Assembly: GCF_016428915.1 (NCBI RefSeq)
Contig: NZ_JAELTP010000060.1
Coordinates: 1 to 36,905 of the forward strand
From: Pandoraea sp. ASV26
GTDB taxonomy: Bacteria; Pseudomonadota; Gammaproteobacteria; Burkholderiales; Burkholderiaceae
Reading direction: 5' to 3'
Length of the DNA: 36,905 bases
Each line of letters opens with the position of its first letter. Within the stretch, counting starts at the first letter, position 1. Position numbers and translations under genes: made by a program. A model generated the notes under the pieces. The model searched no databases and was not told the origin of the DNA. It saw only the letters and a program-made list of their open reading frames with translations. This document shows, piece after piece, positions 35,439-36,905 of this stretch.

Positions 35439-35522
35439 ATGACCCACCTAAAGACTTATTGGTACGACATCGGAACCATGCTGGAATCCGTCCTTGCCGA
35501 CTTTGCGCTCATGAGCGCCTGA
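35439..35522 (+). CDS. 27-residue leader ORF upstream of the catalase gene (hypothetical)
   Basis: An ATG at 35439, preceded at six bases by GAAGGG, opens a 27-codon frame ending in TGA at 35520-35522, 41 bases before the catalase start. The peptide is [20 protein letters not shown] followed by a short DFALMSA end: amphipathic, with three aromatic residues in a row (YWY) and an acidic-hydrophobic second half. I recognise no family. It lies downstream of the presumed promoter, so it would be on the same transcript and could be a regulatory leader peptide or a small stress protein. It could also be a chance frame. Confidence 0.4.
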   Translation: MTHLKTYWYDIGTMLESVLADFALMSA

Positions 35523-35563
35523 GTCTCACAAGATTGAACGATCAGGAAACAGGAGAGCGTCAC

Positions 35564-36905
35564 ATGTCAGATACGAAAAAACTCACCACGGCCGCCGGCG
35601 CGCCGGTGCCCGACAACCAGAACACGATGACGGCAGGTCCGCGCGGACCGGCGTTGCTGCAAGACGTATGGTTCCTCGAGAAGCTCGCGCACTTCGACCG
35701 CGAGGTGATTCCTGAGCGTCGAGTCCATGCGAAGGGGTCGGGCGCATTCGGCAAGCTCACCATCACGCATGACATCACGAAGTACAGCCGGGCCCGTGTG
35801 TTCGAAGCGATCGGCAAGGAAACACCGGTATTCCTGCGGTTCTCGACGGTGGCGGGCGAGCGCGGTGCGGCCGACGCCGAACGCGACGTGCGCGGCTTCG
35901 CACTGAAGTTCTACACCGACGAAGGCAACTGGGATCTCGTGGGCAACAACACGCCAGTGTTCTTTGTGCGCGATCCGCTCAAGTTCCCCGACTTCATCCA
36001 CACGCAGAAGCGCGATCCGAAGACCAACCTGCGCAACCCGACAGCCGTGTGGGATTTCTGGTCGCGGCATCCCGAGTCGCTGCATCAGGTCACGATTCTC
36101 ATGAGCGATCGCGGCCTGCCGGCGAACTATCGTCAGCAGCACGGTTTCGGCTCGCACACGTTCAGCTTCATCAACGCCGCGAACGAACGCTTCTGGGTGA
36201 AGTTCCACTTCAAGTCGATGCAGGGGGTCGAGAATCTGACGAACGCCCAGGCGGCGGCGATCGTGGCCACCGATCGCGAGAGTGCGCAGCGTGATCTGTT
36301 CACGGCGATCGAGGCCGGTAATTTCCCGCGCTGGCGCATGCAGGTGCAGGTGATGCCCGAGGCGGAGGCCGAGACCTATCGCATCAATCCGTTCGATCTG
36401 ACGAAAGTGTGGCCGCACGCCGATTACCCGCTCATCGACGTGGGTGTGCTGGAGTTGAACCGTAACCCGGAGAACTACTTTGCCGATGTCGAGCAAGCGG
36501 CGTTCAATCCGGCCAACGTGGTGCCGGGCATCGGCTTCTCGCCGGATCGCATGTTGCAGGGGCGTCTGTTCTCGTATGGTGACACCCAGCGTTATCGCCT
36601 CGGCGTGAATCACGGTGCGATTCCGGTCAATGCGCCGAAGTGCCCGTTCCATAACAGTTTTCACCGTGATGGCGCCATGCGTGTGGATGGCAACCTGGGC
36701 AGCACGCCGAACTACGAGCCGAATCGCTACGGCGCGTTTGCCGAGCAGCCGGAGTTCCGCGAGCCGCCGCGAGCGGTGGGCGCCGTGGCCGATCGCTTCG
36801 ACCATCGCGAAGATGACGACTATTACTCGCAGCCGCGCGCGCTGTTCCATCTGTTTGACGACGCGCAGAAGTCGCGGCTGTTCGGCAATATCGCCGCCGC
36901 CATGC
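35564..36905 (+). CDS. katA: Monofunctional haem catalase, 3' end beyond window
   Basis: At least 447 codons are seen from ATG 35564 (AGGAGA eight bases upstream) and the frame is still open at the edge. It is a clade 3 small-subunit catalase (about 480-500 residues expected). The catalytic His55 is in [13 protein letters not shown], Asn128 in [11 protein letters not shown], and the haem-ligating Tyr338 in [14 protein letters not shown]; the MSDRGLP and [16 protein letters not shown] segments are also typical. It converts hydrogen peroxide to water and oxygen. Position after oxyR and an OxyR-like site points to peroxide induction. Only the last part of the C-terminal helical domain is missing. 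Confidence 0.96.
   Translation, partial: MSDTKKLTTAAGAPVPDNQNTMTAGPRGPALLQDVWFLEKLAHFDREVIPERRVHAKGSGAFGKLTITHDITKYSRARVFEAIGKETPVFLRFSTVAGERGAADAERDVRGFALKFYTDEGNWDLVGNNTPVFFVRDPLKFPDFIHTQKRDPKTNLRNPTAVWDFWSRHPESLHQVTILMSDRGLPANYRQQHGFGSHTFSFINAANERFWVKFHFKSMQGVENLTNAQAAAIVATDRESAQRDLFTAIEAGNFPRWRMQVQVMPEAEAETYRINPFDLTKVWPHADYPLIDVGVLELNRNPENYFADVEQAAFNPANVVPGIGFSPDRMLQGRLFSYGDTQRYRLGVNHGAIPVNAPKCPFHNSFHRDGAMRVDGNLGSTPNYEPNRYGAFAEQPEFREPPRAVGAVADRFDHREDDDYYSQPRALFHLFDDAQKSRLFGNIAAAM

Larger units (their letters stand above)
35198..35563 (+). other. 366-base region between oxyR and the catalase gene
   Basis: Contents in order: oxyR hairpin (35244-35272), OxyR-like operator (35271-35307), -35/-10 candidates (35308-35336), about 100 GC-rich bases with no recognised signal (35341-35430), the 27-codon ORF (35439-35522), and the catalase ribosome binding site AGGAGA at 35551-35556. 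Confidence 0.7.

Overview
The window is GC-rich chromosomal DNA from a betaproteobacterium. The housekeeping genes (purB, a queA-tgt-yajC-secD-secF cluster, recG, oxyR beside a catalase gene) look like Burkholderiaceae, and Pandoraea is my best guess; this is inference from protein resemblance, not a database result. No tRNA, rRNA, CRISPR array, integrase or insertion sequence was seen.

Bases 1-1040 hold the 3' part of an FMN-binding glutamate-synthase-family gene, closed by a good intrinsic terminator. Bases 1259-21929 are one type III secretion (T3SS) locus of the SPI-2/Ssa-Esc class. It has three arms. Arm A (+, 1259-6317) runs araC-type regulator, needle sctF, ssaH-like chaperone, rod sctI, ring lipoprotein sctJ, sctK, stator sctL and gatekeeper sctW, with every junction overlapping. 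Arm B (-, 10951-6421) runs ssaB-like, secretin sctC, sctD and ssaE-like, then after a gap an InvB/SpaK-type class IB chaperone. Arm C (+, 11059-21929) starts with an SsrB-like response regulator and continues ssaM-like, sctV, N, O, P, Q, R, S, T, U and a lytic transglycosylase. The order follows Salmonella SPI-2 within each arm, including small genes that are often missed (ssaB, ssaE, ssaH, ssaM).

The basal body, export gate, ATPase complex, sorting platform, needle, rod and the three gatekeeper-switch proteins are all present. I find no translocon (SseB/C/D type), no class II TPR chaperone, no SsrA-like sensor kinase, no pilotin and no recognisable effector. Those would have to lie elsewhere or be replaced by something else.

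Bases 21985-34076 are housekeeping: a glutathione S-transferase (-), purB (+), cytochrome c' (+) facing a cytochrome b561 (-), then on the minus strand queA, tgt, yajC, secD and secF, with terminator-like hairpins inside the cluster, and recG (+) divergent from queA. Bases 34253-36905 are the peroxide module: oxyR, then a 366-base gap with an OxyR-like 37-bp site abutting a promoter and a 27-codon leader ORF, then a monofunctional catalase cut by the window edge.
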